Assembly (NCBI GenBank): GCA_036874045.1
Contig: CM072340.1
Coordinates: 7,765,001 to 7,829,000 of the forward strand
DNA length: 64,000 bases
Direction: 5' to 3'
DNA from: Cymodocea nodosa
Taxonomy: Eukaryota; Streptophyta; Magnoliopsida; Alismatales; Cymodoceaceae
Positions 1 through 11,588 of this stretch are shown piece by piece. The position numbers and the translations under genes are program-made. The notes under the pieces were generated by a model. The model worked only from the letters and a program-made list of their open reading frames with translations. It did not search any database and was not told where the DNA came from. Position 1 is the first letter of the stretch. Every line of letters begins with the position of its first letter.

Positions 1-243
1 TGTAATCTAAAAGATATTTATATGGTTATTATAATCTAAAAGATACTTATGTAATTATTGATACCTGAAAGTTTTATTTCTAGAGGTGAATTTTACACAA
101 ACAATAGAAATAAGCTTAAGTGAACTTACGTCAACAAACTTGTTTGTTGAATTAAAAGTTAACCCAACGAAGGTGCTTTATTGAGTTAAATATATTTCAA
201 AATTGATGTAATATGGTTTTGTCATCATCAAAAAGGGGGAGAT
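1..243 (+). mobile_element. 3' internal tail of Copia-1 (family A) with purine tract
   Basis: This is the non-coding end of a SIRE-like copia element whose body lies left of the window. It aligns along its length with the tails of Copia-2 (7790-8072) and Copia-B (about 24780-25022). It ends in a polypurine tract at 230-243 (five A, five G, then AGAT), which would prime plus-strand DNA, directly before the TG of the LTR. A GTTGAGTTA-type motif occurs near 180. No ORF is seen. Confidence 0.85.
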
Positions 244-577
244 TGTTGAATATTTTGTTTGGATGATGTGTGCTAAATGAAAGTAATCATATTTGCTCAA
301 TTACTATTGCTTGTGAAAGGAAATTAAGTACATCAATTAATACAGAAAAAGTTTACTGATATAAATACTTGTCTGTATTGGATTTGAAATTATACTAAGT
401 TAAATAGCTAATCGTTTCATTGCATTAATTTCTCATTTAACTAAATGTTAAGATAACGTGTGTTTTTATTGAAAAGCATGATATGTTTTAAAGTTATATC
501 TTCTGTATCATGAATAGTGCACGTTTAGACAACTCGTTAAATTAGAGTGTTATTTGTATAGAGGTCACGTGAGAACT

Positions 578-1077
578 CGTTAAGTTAGAGGCTTAAAGGT
601 TAAAATAGGTCACGTCAGAACTCGTTAAGTTAGTGAGTAAAAGAAAAGACGAACTCGTTAAGTTAGTGTTGTACACGTGGTGAAATTAAAGGTTACGAAT
701 GTTATATTGTATCACATGAGGTGCACATGTTTAACTCGTTAAGTTAAAATAACTAAAACGCGTTGAGTTGCAATATTGAACACTAAGGAACCGCGTTAGG
801 TTAGCGTTATAAAACTTAAGTTATTATTTTTGCACGTGGTAAAATTCTTATTATAAAAACATTTATTTATTACCGGTTTGTTGAGTTATTTGTAACACAA
901 CGGAGATGGTTCATTGAGTTATCATAACACCACGGAGATGGTTCGTTGAGTTAGCGTAACACCACGGACTTAGTTCATTGAGTTAGCTATAGTACTTGTC
1001 ACGTGAGTTGGCACATGAGGAACTCGTTAAGTTAGAAACGTTAAGTTATATATCTACTTGTTTTACTCGTTTAGTTA
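578..1077 (+). promoter_or_regulatory. CGNNNAGTTA array in family A LTR
   Basis: Eight exact plus-strand copies of CGNNNAGTTA start at 578, 623, 655, 737, 944, 1024, 1039 and 1068. The middle triplet is mostly TTA (CGTTAAGTTA), with one TTG and one TTT. Near-matches such as CGTTGAGTTG and CGTTAGGTTA lie between them. Spacing is irregular. CACGTG and CACGTC boxes are interspersed. The array lies upstream of the LTR TATA box at 1303, where enhancer or silencer sites would be. Function is inferred. Confidence 0.7.
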
Positions 1078-1302
1078 ACATCAAAGTAATGACTTCTAAT
1101 TACACTTAATGAAAAATTTTGGACGAGAAAGTTTATTTTGCAGGAAAGTTTTCAGAGATCCAAGATTCATGATTAAAGAAAATTCGAAATGTAAACGTAG
1201 GTCAGAACGTGTGTATTTCGATGAAGGAAAAAGAGAAGACGTGAAGAAGTGGAAGATTGATAGTGATTAAACGTGGAGGATATGCATGAAATGAAGATAC
1301 AA

Positions 1303-1309
1303 TATAAAA
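1303..1309 (+). promoter_or_regulatory. TATA box of family A LTR
   Basis: TATAAAA followed by GGCATAG. The same box is at 14529-14535 in the 5' LTR of Copia-B, where it would start the genomic transcript about 770 bases before gag. Confidence 0.65.
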
Positions 1310-1824
1310 GGCATAGAATTCTCGTTGATCAGTTATCCCTGCACATCAAACGAAAAATCTTTTTAGGGATCAAAAACACCTTTCGGGGAAAAGCTCTCAG
1401 ATGAAAGAAAATTCAGTAAAGCAGAAAATGTCAAATTTATGTCACTAAAGATTTGAAGTATTAGGAGAAAGTAAATTCGTTGAAGTAGAGAAAGACTAGA
1501 TATTCGTCACTAAAGAATTGCTGAAGAAGAAAAAGAAGAAGAAGAAGAAAGATCTCAAATAGGGAGAAATGTTTTAAATTCCGTAAATTAGTTTTCTCTA
1601 TTTGTAGTTATGAAATTGTATAGATGAAACATGATATCGATATATAATTGCATCTACAATTTATGAGGAGAATTGAATTGTATATTGCAATTGAAACCTT
1701 GAATAAAAATGATTCTATGAAAATAGTGTCTCGACTTGTTTTTAATTTTTGAAGTTTCAATTATAATCGAAAAATGTTGAAAAACACAATTCACCCCCCT
1801 CTTGTGTAGCCATACGATCTTACA

Positions 1825-3678
1825 ATTGAAGAAACCCTCCATGTAAGCTTCAATGAAAATTCTTTTAGAGAATCTCAATCTAAAGCTGATAATGATGATA
1901 TGATCAATTTCCCAAAAGAATTAGAGATCAATAGAGAGATTGAAGATTTATCTGAGAAAATAAAAAATATGAACTTAAATGATCAAACTAATGATCAAAG
2001 TGATGTACCTCTCGATGTTGATGAGAATATTGAGGAAAATCAGAGAAATTGGTGTTATTCTTCATCACATCCCATCACTCAAGTCATTGGTAATATTAAT
2101 GAGGGAGTTAAAACTAGAGCTTCAGTTAAGTTAAATAGCATATGTATGTTTGTTTCTATAGTGGAACCAAAGAATATAGAAGAAGCATTATCTGATGAAA
2201 ATTGGATAGTAGCAATGCAAGAAGAACTAAATCAATTCATCAGAATGATGTTTGGGAATTAGTTTCTCTACCCGAAAATCAATCCTTAATAGGTACAAAG
2301 TGGATCTTAAGAAACAAAACTAATGAGGCTAGTCAAGTTATAAGGAACAAAGCTAGATTAGTTGCACAAGGTTATACACAGGAAGAAGGACTAGATTATG
2401 ATGAAACATTTGCTCCTGTGGCTAGGTTAGAAAGTAGTAGAATATTATTGGCCTATGCTTGTTATATGGACTTTAAACTATATCAAATGGATGTTAAAAG
2501 CGCTTTTCTAAATGGTTTAATTAATGAAGAAGTTTATGTTAAACAACCACTTGGATTTGAAGATATTAAAAATCCTAACTATGTGTATAAATTGAAGAAA
2601 GCCTTATATGGTTTGAAGTAAGCACCTAGATCATGGTATGAAAGGTTATCTACTTTTTTAAAAGAGTAAGGATATATCATGGGAAAAGTAGATCATACTC
2701 TATTTATCAAGAGAGATGATAAAGATCAAATTGTTGTTCAAATATATGTAGATGATATAATCTTTGGAGCAACTTCTGATAAACTGATAAAAATATTTTT
2801 TGAAGAGATGACCAATCAATTTGAAATGAGTATGATAGGAGAACTTTCATATTTTCTAGGACTTCAAATTAAGCAAAGGGATAAATATGGAAAAATATGT
2901 AGATGAAATGCTTAAGAAATTTAATTTTAATGGTACAAGGATTCGAGGAACTCCTATGAGTATTTTTTTAAAGTTAGATATTGACAACATAGGAAAATCA
3001 ATAGATCAAAGAAAATACAGAAGTATGATTGGTTTTTTACTTTATTTGATAGATAGTAGACTTGATATTATGTTTGTTGTGTGTGCTTATGCTAGATTTC
3101 AATCTAATCCTAAAGAATCACACTCAATTACTATTAAAAGAATATTTAGATATATACAAGGAACAAAAAAATTTGGACTGTATTATTCTAAGGATAGTTC
3201 AATAGATCTTATAGGATATACTAATGCTAATTACGCAAAATCTAAATCTGATAGAAAAGTACAAGTGGCACATGTCAATTATTGGGAAATAACTTAGTGT
3301 CATGGTTTAGTAAAAGGCAAAACTATGTAGCACTTTCAACTACAAAAGTTGAATATGTTGCTGCTGCACTGTGTTGTACTCAGATTCTATAGATAAAGCA
3401 AACTTTAGAAGATTTTGGATTATCTTGTGATACAATTGAGATTTATTGTGACAGTAGTTCTGCAATAAATCTTTCCAAAAATCCTATATTACATTCTAGA
3501 GCAAAGCATATAGAGGTTAGACATCATTTTCTAAGAGATAATGTAATTAAAGGAAAAATTAAATTAGGATTGGTGTCTTAAAAATCAATTAGCTGATATT
3601 TTTACAAAACCTTTAGATGAAACTACTTTCTACAACATAAGATTAAATTTAGGTATTTGTAGGCTATGTGATGTGTAA
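1825..3678 (+). pseudogene. Copia-2 pol remnant (end of integrase, RT, RNase H)
   Basis: This is a decayed copia Pol. It starts inside the integrase C-terminal region because Copia-1 is inserted there. It continues through RT, with the YVDD box near 2747-2758, to RNase H, and ends at the TAA equivalent to the Copia-B pol stop. Compared with Copia-B it has a one-base deletion near 2245, CAA to TAA at about 2619, a further stop near 2667, a deletion of about 20 bases near 2890 and TGG to TAG near 3390. RT and RNase H remain easy to recognise. The 5' part of the element lies left of the window. Confidence 0.9.
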
Positions 3679-5275
3679 AATGCTTAAACTCCACACAAAA
3701 AGATAAATTTTGTTGATGATGTTGTTTACCTCATAGATATTATATACGTATTATAAATATCTAAGTAATATCTAATCTGCTGCATAAGATACTATGTATT
3801 TATTGTAATATTATAGTAGTATCTTATTGATTTTAAGTATTTTGTCAAGTTTAATGGTTTTCAAAATTTTAAGTGGAAGTGTAAATGAAAAACATTAAAT
3901 ACCTCTGAAATCCTGAAATTTTGATTAAGTAATTTTCATTGGATCAATAAAAGCGCATATGATCAAGAATGAGTTTGACTTGATTGATTAAACTTGTAGA
4001 ATAATTTATATGTAAATCATCTTAAACTACTAATCAAAAGAATGAGCTTATTGATAGTGATTCATATTTTCAGTAAAATCATAGACATAAAAATTCTATA
4101 AGATTTGTGTTTTATTGCATCTGTATTAATGGGATACATATATACTGTGTTTAAAATGAAAAGTGCTTACAAAGTAAAAATCTTTGAGAGTTTATTGATC
4201 AGTTTGATCACGAACCTTTTGTACTTGAGCAAATAGGTATGTAAGGATTGTTGTTCTAAAAAAGGACTCTTTAAATCTAGCAACCTAAGGTCCTGATCAG
4301 ACTTGGGATTGTTGATTGAAAGCTCATTACACGGGTACATTAGAAAGCTCTTGTATGATTCAAGCTTTTCAAACTAACTATTAAAGAGAATTATCAATAT
4401 TTACTGTTTTAAAAAGATAAAAGTTGTTTCATTAATTATAGAGATCTTTGAGTCGAATATAGTTTCTACCAATATGACTACTGATTTATTGAATCAATAT
4501 TAGTACTTTTGAAAAAGTTTATTTGAGTTACATTCTTTTATTCTCCTTGAGTTAATCATATTAAGTTTAAAGTTATGTTTTGATTCATATACAGTTGGAG
4601 TTGATTCTTGAGATTATTTGTGATGAATTCAGGATGACAAAAATCTTCTTAAAAGAAATTTAAAGTGTAGCTATAATTAACATCTATTTTATACAAATAT
4701 ATTTTGTATGTTATTGAATATATCTGAAGTATATTTGTAGGGGAAGGAATTACAATGTCCAAAACAGATTAATATAATTCAGAATATAAATCTTGGTTAA
4801 TCTAAGTTTAGTCCTCTTAAGATCTTGATGAAACAATTTAAAAGACAAACAAACTATTTTAGATTCATAAAAAGAGAATATTAGAATAGTTTACAATGTT
4901 CTCAAGATGATCTTATATATGTTAAGTTTTAGCTTGTGTGTTGTCTTCAGAAGGTTTCAGTAGAAAGCATCCGAAACTTGTTTTTGGTAAAGTATACTAA
5001 CTGAATGTTATGTTATGTAAGGTAACGTGTAAAACTACCTCTGGACAGCATTTTACTCGTTAGGTTAGTTAACTCAACGAGTTATGCTTAAATATTTTGG
5101 GTACATTGATTGAATAAACTATATTCAATATTCATTTAAAATCTAAACCTGACTACTATACACATTGAGTTAGTTTCCTAAAACCCTATTTAAACACTTA
5201 TTACACGGGCACTTAGGTTATTCGTAAACTTTGTCTGAAAATCTTTCCCACTTGTTGCTATTACATCCTACAACG
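3679..5275 (+). other. Copia-2 pol-ORF3 spacer with internal promoter-like region
   Basis: The spacer is non-coding and aligns with 20671-22258 of Copia-B. The stretch of about 3770-4760 is also clearly homologous to the 3' region of Gypsy-2 (about 42600-43700) and, inverted, to Gypsy-3 (about 62160-63300). A conserved core at 4195-4380 includes a segment reading GATCACGAACCTTTTGTACT. At 5055-5085 there is a CGTTAGGTTA, TAACTCAACG, CGAGTTA cluster. A TATA-like CTATTTAAAC lies at 5186-5195, about 80 bases before the ORF3 start codon. This suggests that ORF3 has its own promoter. Confidence 0.7.
5186..5195 (+). promoter_or_regulatory. TATA-like box ahead of Copia-2 ORF3
   Basis: CTATTTAAAC, identical in Copia-B at 22168-22177 and at the same distance from the ORF3 ATG. 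A motif cluster lies 110-130 bases upstream. No transcript evidence is available. Confidence 0.4.
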
Positions 5276-7540
5276 ATGGTCTCCAAGTTCTACAAAGGTC
5301 ATGGTAGAGGAAAAGGAAAAGGTAGAGGAGATGGAAAAGGAAAAGAAATAGATAATGATGAAGTTCCACGAGCTTGGTTTAAGAAAATACTTCAAGTGGA
5401 CAAAAGGTTAGCAAAAATTTATAGTGAATACTACTTTCTTGAAGGAATACTGAATGAAGTTAAACTCGAACTTCATAACACTGATGAAAGTATTAAATAC
5501 ATGGGTATTCGAAGCAAGTTTGATAGAGAATACAGAATGAAGTGTGTCGAAATTGCATTTTTGGAATAGTATGCAAAATATATGGAAAAATGTGTAGGTT
5601 CATCAACTAGAATTCCTCAAACACCCATAAACAGTACAAGATTACATGCATTTGAGGAAGAACATAAATCTGCTATTCCTACTCCTTTGTATTCAAAAGA
5701 AAAACAAACAAATATTGTTGTGGATAAAAGAAAAGTTGAAGGTCTTTGAAAGACAGTCGCAATAGAAAGTACCTTAGAAGAATTGAACTAGAAAACTTTT
5801 ATGGAACAATTTCAAAAGAAAACAGCAATACTTGAAGAAGAGAGATTGACTTGTCATAAAAGAAGAAAAGTTAGGAAAATTATGTCTAAGGAAACAAAGT
5901 CTGCTGGAAAAGAAAAATCAGATGAGCATTTATTTCCAAAGGACAATGTATGTCTAGACATTGTTCCTTTTAGTGCATCTAAAAAACTCATCAATTCTGA
6001 ACATACTGAAATTGATGAAGATAGTGAGACTTTATTTTCTCTTGCTAGAAAACTTGAAAAGAAATCCAAGTCAAATATAAGTTCAAGTTTTTCTATTAGT
6101 TTAAGCCCTGATGATGCAAAAATTGAACAATCAAAGCATCAGGCAATTGACATAGAACAAGTTATTGTAGATATAATTCAAAATGTTGAGGTAGTAACTA
6201 GTTCACAGGCTGAATTATCTAGAGTAGTGGATATTGAAAAAGTTAAGACTTCAGAAGAGCTTAATGTTAATCAGCCTTCTTCAAAATCTAAAGAAGCAGA
6301 GTCTGAGAATTCATAGCATGTATCAATGGAGATATCTATTGAACAAAATGAACAATTACAAACAGATACACCAGCTATAGAATTTGTAGAAAAATTGAAC
6401 TCTGACCATTCTATGGAGACTGAACACATGAATGTTGAGCATATTGAAGATGTTCCTTACACTATTGAAGTTGGAGAATCAAGCTTACATACGTAGCTTC
6501 AAGAAAATAATTTCTCAAAGGAACAAAATGACATTCATTTTGAAGAAGAGGTTCCTAAAGATGAATTAAATTTTGAATCAAGGCTTCAGGTATCGCTTTC
6601 TTTGTATGAAGTATTACACATTCAAGGTAATTCAATTCATTTTAGATCTGAGGAAGCATTGTAGAAATACAATAATCTGATTACATGTTAGATTCTGCAT
6701 GCTCGACCAATAAAGTTCAGAAATTTGATGGAGATACGAGATCTATTTGAGTTTCAAGGCTTAATTCAATTCTTGCCAATTGGAACAAAATGGAAACAAT
6801 ATAAAGAGCTCATTGCAGCCTTTTACAGTAATCTGGTCAAGAATGACAATATATTAACAACTCAAATAAATCAACAGGAGTTCACATTATCTCCTGAATT
6901 AATGTTTGAAGTTTTGGGATTAAAAAATGAAGGTGTTGTTGTTACAAATAGATTTGACATGATCAAACAACTGGAATGGGACATCCACTCGCTATCAAAG
7001 ATTCCAGATGTATATAGTGAAATGTGGTTAATGGAAAATCTAAATGTAGAGGCAAGGTTTATTGCAAATATCCTATATGCCAATTTATTTCAAAGAGTTG
7101 GACACAATCTGGAAGTCAACAGAAGTTGTTTATATGCAAATTATGGCCTCCTAAATAGAATTCAAATCAATTGGTTTGATGTTTTCATTTCTCAACTACA
7201 ACATATGAGTTCAAATTTATTTTTTGGTAATGTTGTATGTAGACTCCTCGCAAACCAATTGAATTTATCCGATTGGCCCTCTAAAACAAAAGGCATGAGA
7301 GTTTTTAGTATAAAAGATTTGCAAAAATTCCAAGCCATGCATCAATCTCAACAACAACAACTAGAATGTACATAACAGATACAACCACCAATATAGCCAA
7401 GTTATTCAATTCGAGCAGAACAACAACCCCAACTGCCTCCTTCCCTAGATGATGTGCTTAACGAAATTAGAAATGATATTAGGCATCTAGGAGATAAAAT
7501 ATGTAATGCTATAAGTGATATACTTAGGAGGGATAGATAA
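5276..7540 (+). pseudogene. Copia-2 ORF3, plant transposon protein-like (broken)
   Basis: This is a third ORF in the place where SIRE-type elements carry 'env'. It holds 755 codons from ATG 5276 to TAA 7538 with no frameshift, but with nine earlier in-frame stops (5567, 5747, 5789, 6314, 6494, 6662, 6689, 7373, 7394). Six of the stops can be compared with Copia-B: five are CAG to TAG and one is CGA to TGA. The stop at 6662 is also present in Copia-B. The N-terminus is Gly/Arg/Lys-rich (GHGRGKGKGRG). A basic KRRKVRK patch follows, then an acidic middle. The C-terminal domain has LFEFQGL, FYSNL, VLGLKNEGV and QRVGHN, resembling the Pfam 'putative plant transposon protein' family (PF20167, named from memory). 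I see no signal peptide or membrane segment, so it is not a typical envelope protein. Confidence 0.75.
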
Positions 7541-8072
7541 ATGTCTATTTGCTTGATTCTGAATACAAAATGTAATGTTTGTATTTATTGTTTGATTCTT
7601 TGAACAATACATTTTTCTGTAAATGATTCAACTTCTTATTAATGTTTACAGAAAGGTTTGCTGTAAATATGTCTCTTATTTATGTACTATGTATTCATCT
7701 TTTTGATTAATGACAAAAAGGGGGAGATGTTATAAATTCAAAAGAAGAAGATGATTATGATTTTAATTGCATATATTATAAAGGGAGATGATATTTATGT
7801 GGTTATTGTAATCTGACAGATGATAATATAATCTGAAAGAAAATTATATGGTTATTAAAATCTGAAAGATACTTATGTAATTATCGACATCTAAAAATTT
7901 TATTTCTGAAAGGTGAAAATTTTACACAAACAATAGAAATAAGCTTAAGTGAACTTAAGTCAACAAACTTGTTTGTTGAATTAAAAGTTAACCCAACGAA
8001 GGTGCTTTGTTGAGTTAAATACATTTCATAATTGATTTAATATGGTTTTTTCATCATCAAAAAGGGGGAGAT
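7541..8072 (+). other. Copia-2 3' tail with two purine tracts
   Basis: Non-coding region after ORF3. The sequence A5G5AGA occurs twice, at 7715-7727 and at 8059-8071, and only the second abuts the LTR. Copia-B has the same pair (24703-24715 and 25009-25021). The first may be a relic or an extra plus-strand start site. Confidence 0.75.
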
Positions 8073-8554
8073 TGTTGAGTATTTTGTTTTGATGATGTGT
8101 GCTGAATGAAGTAATTATATTTGCTCAATTATTATTATTTGTAAAATTAAATTAAGAACATCAATTAATACAGAAAAAGTTTACTGATATAAATACTTGT
8201 CTATAATGGATTTGAAATTATACTATGTTAAATAACTAGTCGTTACGTTATACTAACTTTTCATTTAACTAAATGTTAAGTTAACGTGTGTTTTTTATCG
8301 CAAAGCATGATATGTTTTAAAGTTATATTTTCTGTATCATGAACAGTGTACATTTAAACAACTCGTTGAGTTAGTGAGTTATTTGTATAAAGGTCACGTG
8401 AGAACTCGTTAAGTTAGAAGCTTAAAGGTTAAAATAGGTCACGTGAAAACTCATTAAGTTAGTGAGTAAAAAAAGAGACGAACTTGTTAAGTTGGTATTG
8501 TACACGTGGTGAAATTAAAGGTTACGAATATTATATTGTATCACTTGAGATACA
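8073..8554 (+). repeat. Copia-2 3' LTR, left part
   Basis: Begins TGTTGAGTATTTTG directly after the purine tract and matches Copia-1 LTR positions 244-728. Similarity stops at 8554, where Gypsy-0 begins. The right-hand remainder of this LTR is probably 28079-28674. It retains CGTTGAGTTA and CGTTAAGTTA motifs. Confidence 0.8.
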
Positions 8555-10810
8555 TGTAGAGTCATAATTTATGCATATTTTATATAGTTAAGTGATGCAT
8601 TTTAGGTGCTTAAAGCCATATACTCATAAGTGTTTAATGAAGATTTAAGTTATAATGCATTTTGGGCAAATAATGTAGTTATGGGCTTACATGAAGAAAG
8701 TAATGCATAAATGAGACTCTATTTGTTATTTTGCATTTCATGAAAACACATTTGCATCTTGGTGGCAATACAATTGCATTTTATTAAGTAGATTAAATTT
8801 ACTTTAGCACTTAGGATTAATTATGTAAATAAGTACATAGGTATTTTTGGAATTCAATGAAAAATATGATTTTTGCCCCTTTTGAAGTATCCATGTTTAG
8901 GAATATATCTTATCTTATTTCTTTAGTGTTTTGATGTATTTTTTTGAGTTTTATAGGTTGAAAAATAAGAAGAATAAAGCAAATAAGTTAGGAGGAATCT
9001 TGGCCCTTGGATTGAAGATCAAAGATGGAGATCAAGCTCTACCACTTGGAGCCTCTATAAAAGGAGAGGCAAGACCACCAATTCCCCTCTCTCTCTCATT
9101 AGGCTGCCCTTTCTAATCCTGAAAAGTCGTCAACTCCAGCCCTCCCTCAAGCCCTCATGAATGGTGGTGGCCTCCCCCCTCTCGTGAAGCTCCAAGAAGG
9201 AAGTTGCAAGGTTCGGCCAATCTCTTCTTCTCCTATCTTGGTGGTTGCTGGTAGGAGGACGGCTAGGGCAGCATTTCTAAACCTTGTGGGTGTTGTGTGG
9301 AGCACATTTCCAGCCATGCAACTATCTCCCTTCTTCTGTGGATCATTCCTTGTAGAAGAAAGGCAAGGGTTGTGGACTTGAGGTGGATGACTCCTTGTTC
9401 TTGGTGTTTGGTGGTACTTGAAGACCTCCTGCTTCTGGAAGAGAACTCGTGTGGTGACAGCCACGAATTTCTTGGCTAGGAGCACATCTCTTGCATCATT
9501 CTTGTCCAAAACAAGCTTGGACTTCAAGGTAAAAAGGATTGAAGTGGTTGAGCTCTCTAGGTTTTCATTTCTTTGTGAAAGTTGTGTTTGTTATAATTTC
9601 AGTAGGTTAATAATAGTTTTAGATGTTGTAGTTGTATTTTTAGATGTAGTTATAATGTTACATTGTAGTTTAATCATAGAACTTTAATTTCAGTAGCATA
9701 TTATGTTTAGTTTGAATGAATGAAAGCAAATTTTGGTTGAATCTTATGAATGTGTGAATAAATGTACATAGTTCTTTTTGTTTATATATGATATTACTAA
9801 TCTGATGATTAACCCCATTTGTATATTTGTAAATGTTGTAAATACATGTGTGTTAGATGTGTCTATTCTTTACTTCAAGTTATTTTGAGGTGATTCAATA
9901 AAATACCATGGTGGTAGTGTAGATCTTAATGTTGTGAGTGAAAAAATGATAACTGTTCTCGGATTTACTGTTTTACAATTTTTATGTGAATGTTCAGAGG
10001 GTTTTTGATATCAGTTTTTCACGTTTTTTGGATGCCCAGACAATCTCTCGAAGAGTAGGTTGCATTCATAAGTTTTAAAGAATTTTTCAGAGATGTTTCA
10101 GATGAGTTATTGATTTTATTCAATGGATGTGCAACTGCTCTATTTTCCTGTCGGAATCTAGGTTTTGCTGTAGTTTGTGAAATGAATTTGAAGGGGTTAT
10201 GAATTAAATCTCCGCATGAAATTTCATGAGTTTTTAGATCGAGAAGTTATTTGTAAAAGCCCTTTTAGTTCGGGCAATTTCATCAAGTATTGAGAAAGTT
10301 ATGGTAGTTTTAGTTACCATATGCAATTCTGTATTGTTAAACTCCCGAATGCACGTCTGTGTTAATCTTGGTGTTTACAGAGATGTACTTAATTTTTTTG
10401 AATGAAATCAATTCAGCTTTCTATTTGATCCATATATGTTTCAATCCGTAATTTTTATGTGATTTTATATGCAATAGGATGAAGTGGGAGTTCGAAGGAA
10501 ATGATGTAAAATCCTGTGTTTTCAGCCAGAATTTATAGCACAATATTCTTATGTAAGGATGAATGAATCATGTGTAAAGAGTATTTTGAATCACACTTTG
10601 ATCATATTTTCAAATCCCTATTTTGGGCTTCTTAGAAATATTTTGTAAAAGCTAAATCCTTGTGGATTCGACCCGTACTCACCAGAGTATGTTACAATTG
10701 CACCGTGCACTTGTGGTTATTTTAAAATGAGTTTTGAGTTTAATGTGTTATCATTTTGATTCCTTTGTGAGTTTTAAGATCTTATTTTGGGGACAACAAA
10801 AACTTCAACA
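8555..10810 (+). repeat. 5' LTR of Gypsy-0 (Athila/Tat-like)
   Basis: About 2256 bp, from TGTAGAGTC to AACTTCAACA, followed six bases later by a tRNA-Asp-like primer site. A TATA box (TATAAAA) lies at 9056-9062. A block of higher GC follows at about 9060-9540 and contains only spurious short ORFs. Near the end, at about 10660-10720, is the phrase CTTGTGGATTCGACCCGTAC, of a kind common in plant gypsy LTRs. The LTR has almost no CGNNNAGTTA motifs (I found one, at 10240), unlike the family A, C and G elements. Confidence 0.75.
9056..9062 (+). promoter_or_regulatory. TATA box of Gypsy-0 LTR
   Basis: CTCTATAAAAGGAGAGG in the middle of the LTR, at the start of the GC-richer R-like block. The spacing suits transcription start near 9090. 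Confidence 0.5.
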
Positions 10811-10816
10811 AGTTTT

Positions 10817-10835
10817 TGACGCCGTTGCCAAGGAT
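10817..10835 (+). other. Gypsy-0 primer binding site, tRNA-Asp-like
   Basis: TGACGCCGTTGCCAAGGAT matches the usual Athila-type site complementary to the 3' end of tRNA-Asp (TGGCGCCGTTGCC...), with G to A changes. It lies six bases after the LTR end. Confidence 0.75.
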
Positions 10836-11588
10836 TTGGTTATGTTTTTACCAAATTTCTTTGGTGCTTTTAAAGGATTTTTGAAAAGTGATGATTGTTT
10901 GTTGTGAATATTCTTTTGTGTTGTGTATTTACTTGTTTTAATGTGTAGTTCAATTTGTTTTCTTTGTAATGTAAATTCTTGATATACCATATTATTACTT
11001 CACATTCAGATAGGTTTTGTCCATAAGATGTGTTGGTTTAAAATCAGTGATCAATAGGACATAACTTCTACACAAAAGTTTAAGTGTATAGTAATTGTAA
11101 TTATTTTGAAATGCAAACTTGTAACCGGAAAATTAAATTCTGCTGTTTGCAAGACTTGCTACGAATTTTTTCTATATTTTTCCTGTAAATTTCAGGTTAA
11201 GATGTTTCTGTAGAGTATTTGTATGCTTGATTTGGAGTTGTATGCAAGAAGTTATGATTTTTCAAAGTCAGACTAGCATGCAGTTTCAATTTGAAAATAG
11301 ATTCATTAGTTAATCTGGAATGAATTGGGAAATTGTTGTATAGGTAATCTTGTATTTATACTGCATTATTCTTTAATTTTCTTCATTTAATTATTATTTA
11401 TTCTTTCATTGTGTAGTCATTCTTTTATTAAAATGGATTAAGGTTACTCACTTGGTTGCTACCTTTTGCAAATTTGACTAATAGTGAATTACTTGAAGAG
11501 TTAGAAAAATTAAAAACAAAGGTTGGTAAAGATTAACTTAGTCGTTGATTCTTTATTTTCTTTTTATCTGATTTAGAACTTATTTGCC
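10836..11588 (+). other. Gypsy-0 leader; Gag core missing
   Basis: AT-rich leader between the primer site and the first recognisable coding remnant. No retrotransposon Gag core can be read here in any frame, although an Athila-type element should carry one of several hundred codons at this point. Either Gag has been deleted or Gypsy-0 belongs to a gag-less, non-autonomous subfamily. Confidence 0.5.

Larger units (their letters stand above)
244..1824 (+). repeat. 3' LTR of Copia-1 (family A)
   Basis: The LTR is 1581 bp and runs from TGTTGAAT to GATCTTACA. It follows a purine tract, so it is a 3' LTR. The same LTR occurs at 13517, 25023 and 50309. U3 carries the CGNNNAGTTA array (578-1077). 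A TATA box lies at 1303-1309, and a GAA-rich stretch lies near 1525-1550. Immediately after 1824 the sequence resumes in the middle of a copia integrase-RT reading frame, at the point equivalent to 18799 of Copia-B. Copia-1 therefore inserted into Copia-2. Its other end and target duplication are outside the window. Confidence 0.9.

Noticed and set aside
578-1077. CRISPR-like or satellite interpretation of the repeated 10-mers
   Set aside because: Spacing is irregular, spacers are not unique inserts of fixed length, both strands are used, and the same words occur in unrelated elements. It is a eukaryotic LTR promoter context.
9147-9687. Overlapping short ORFs on both strands in the Gypsy-0 LTR
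   Set aside because: They lie in a GC-richer stretch of the LTR downstream of its TATA box, overlap one another and show no domain pattern.
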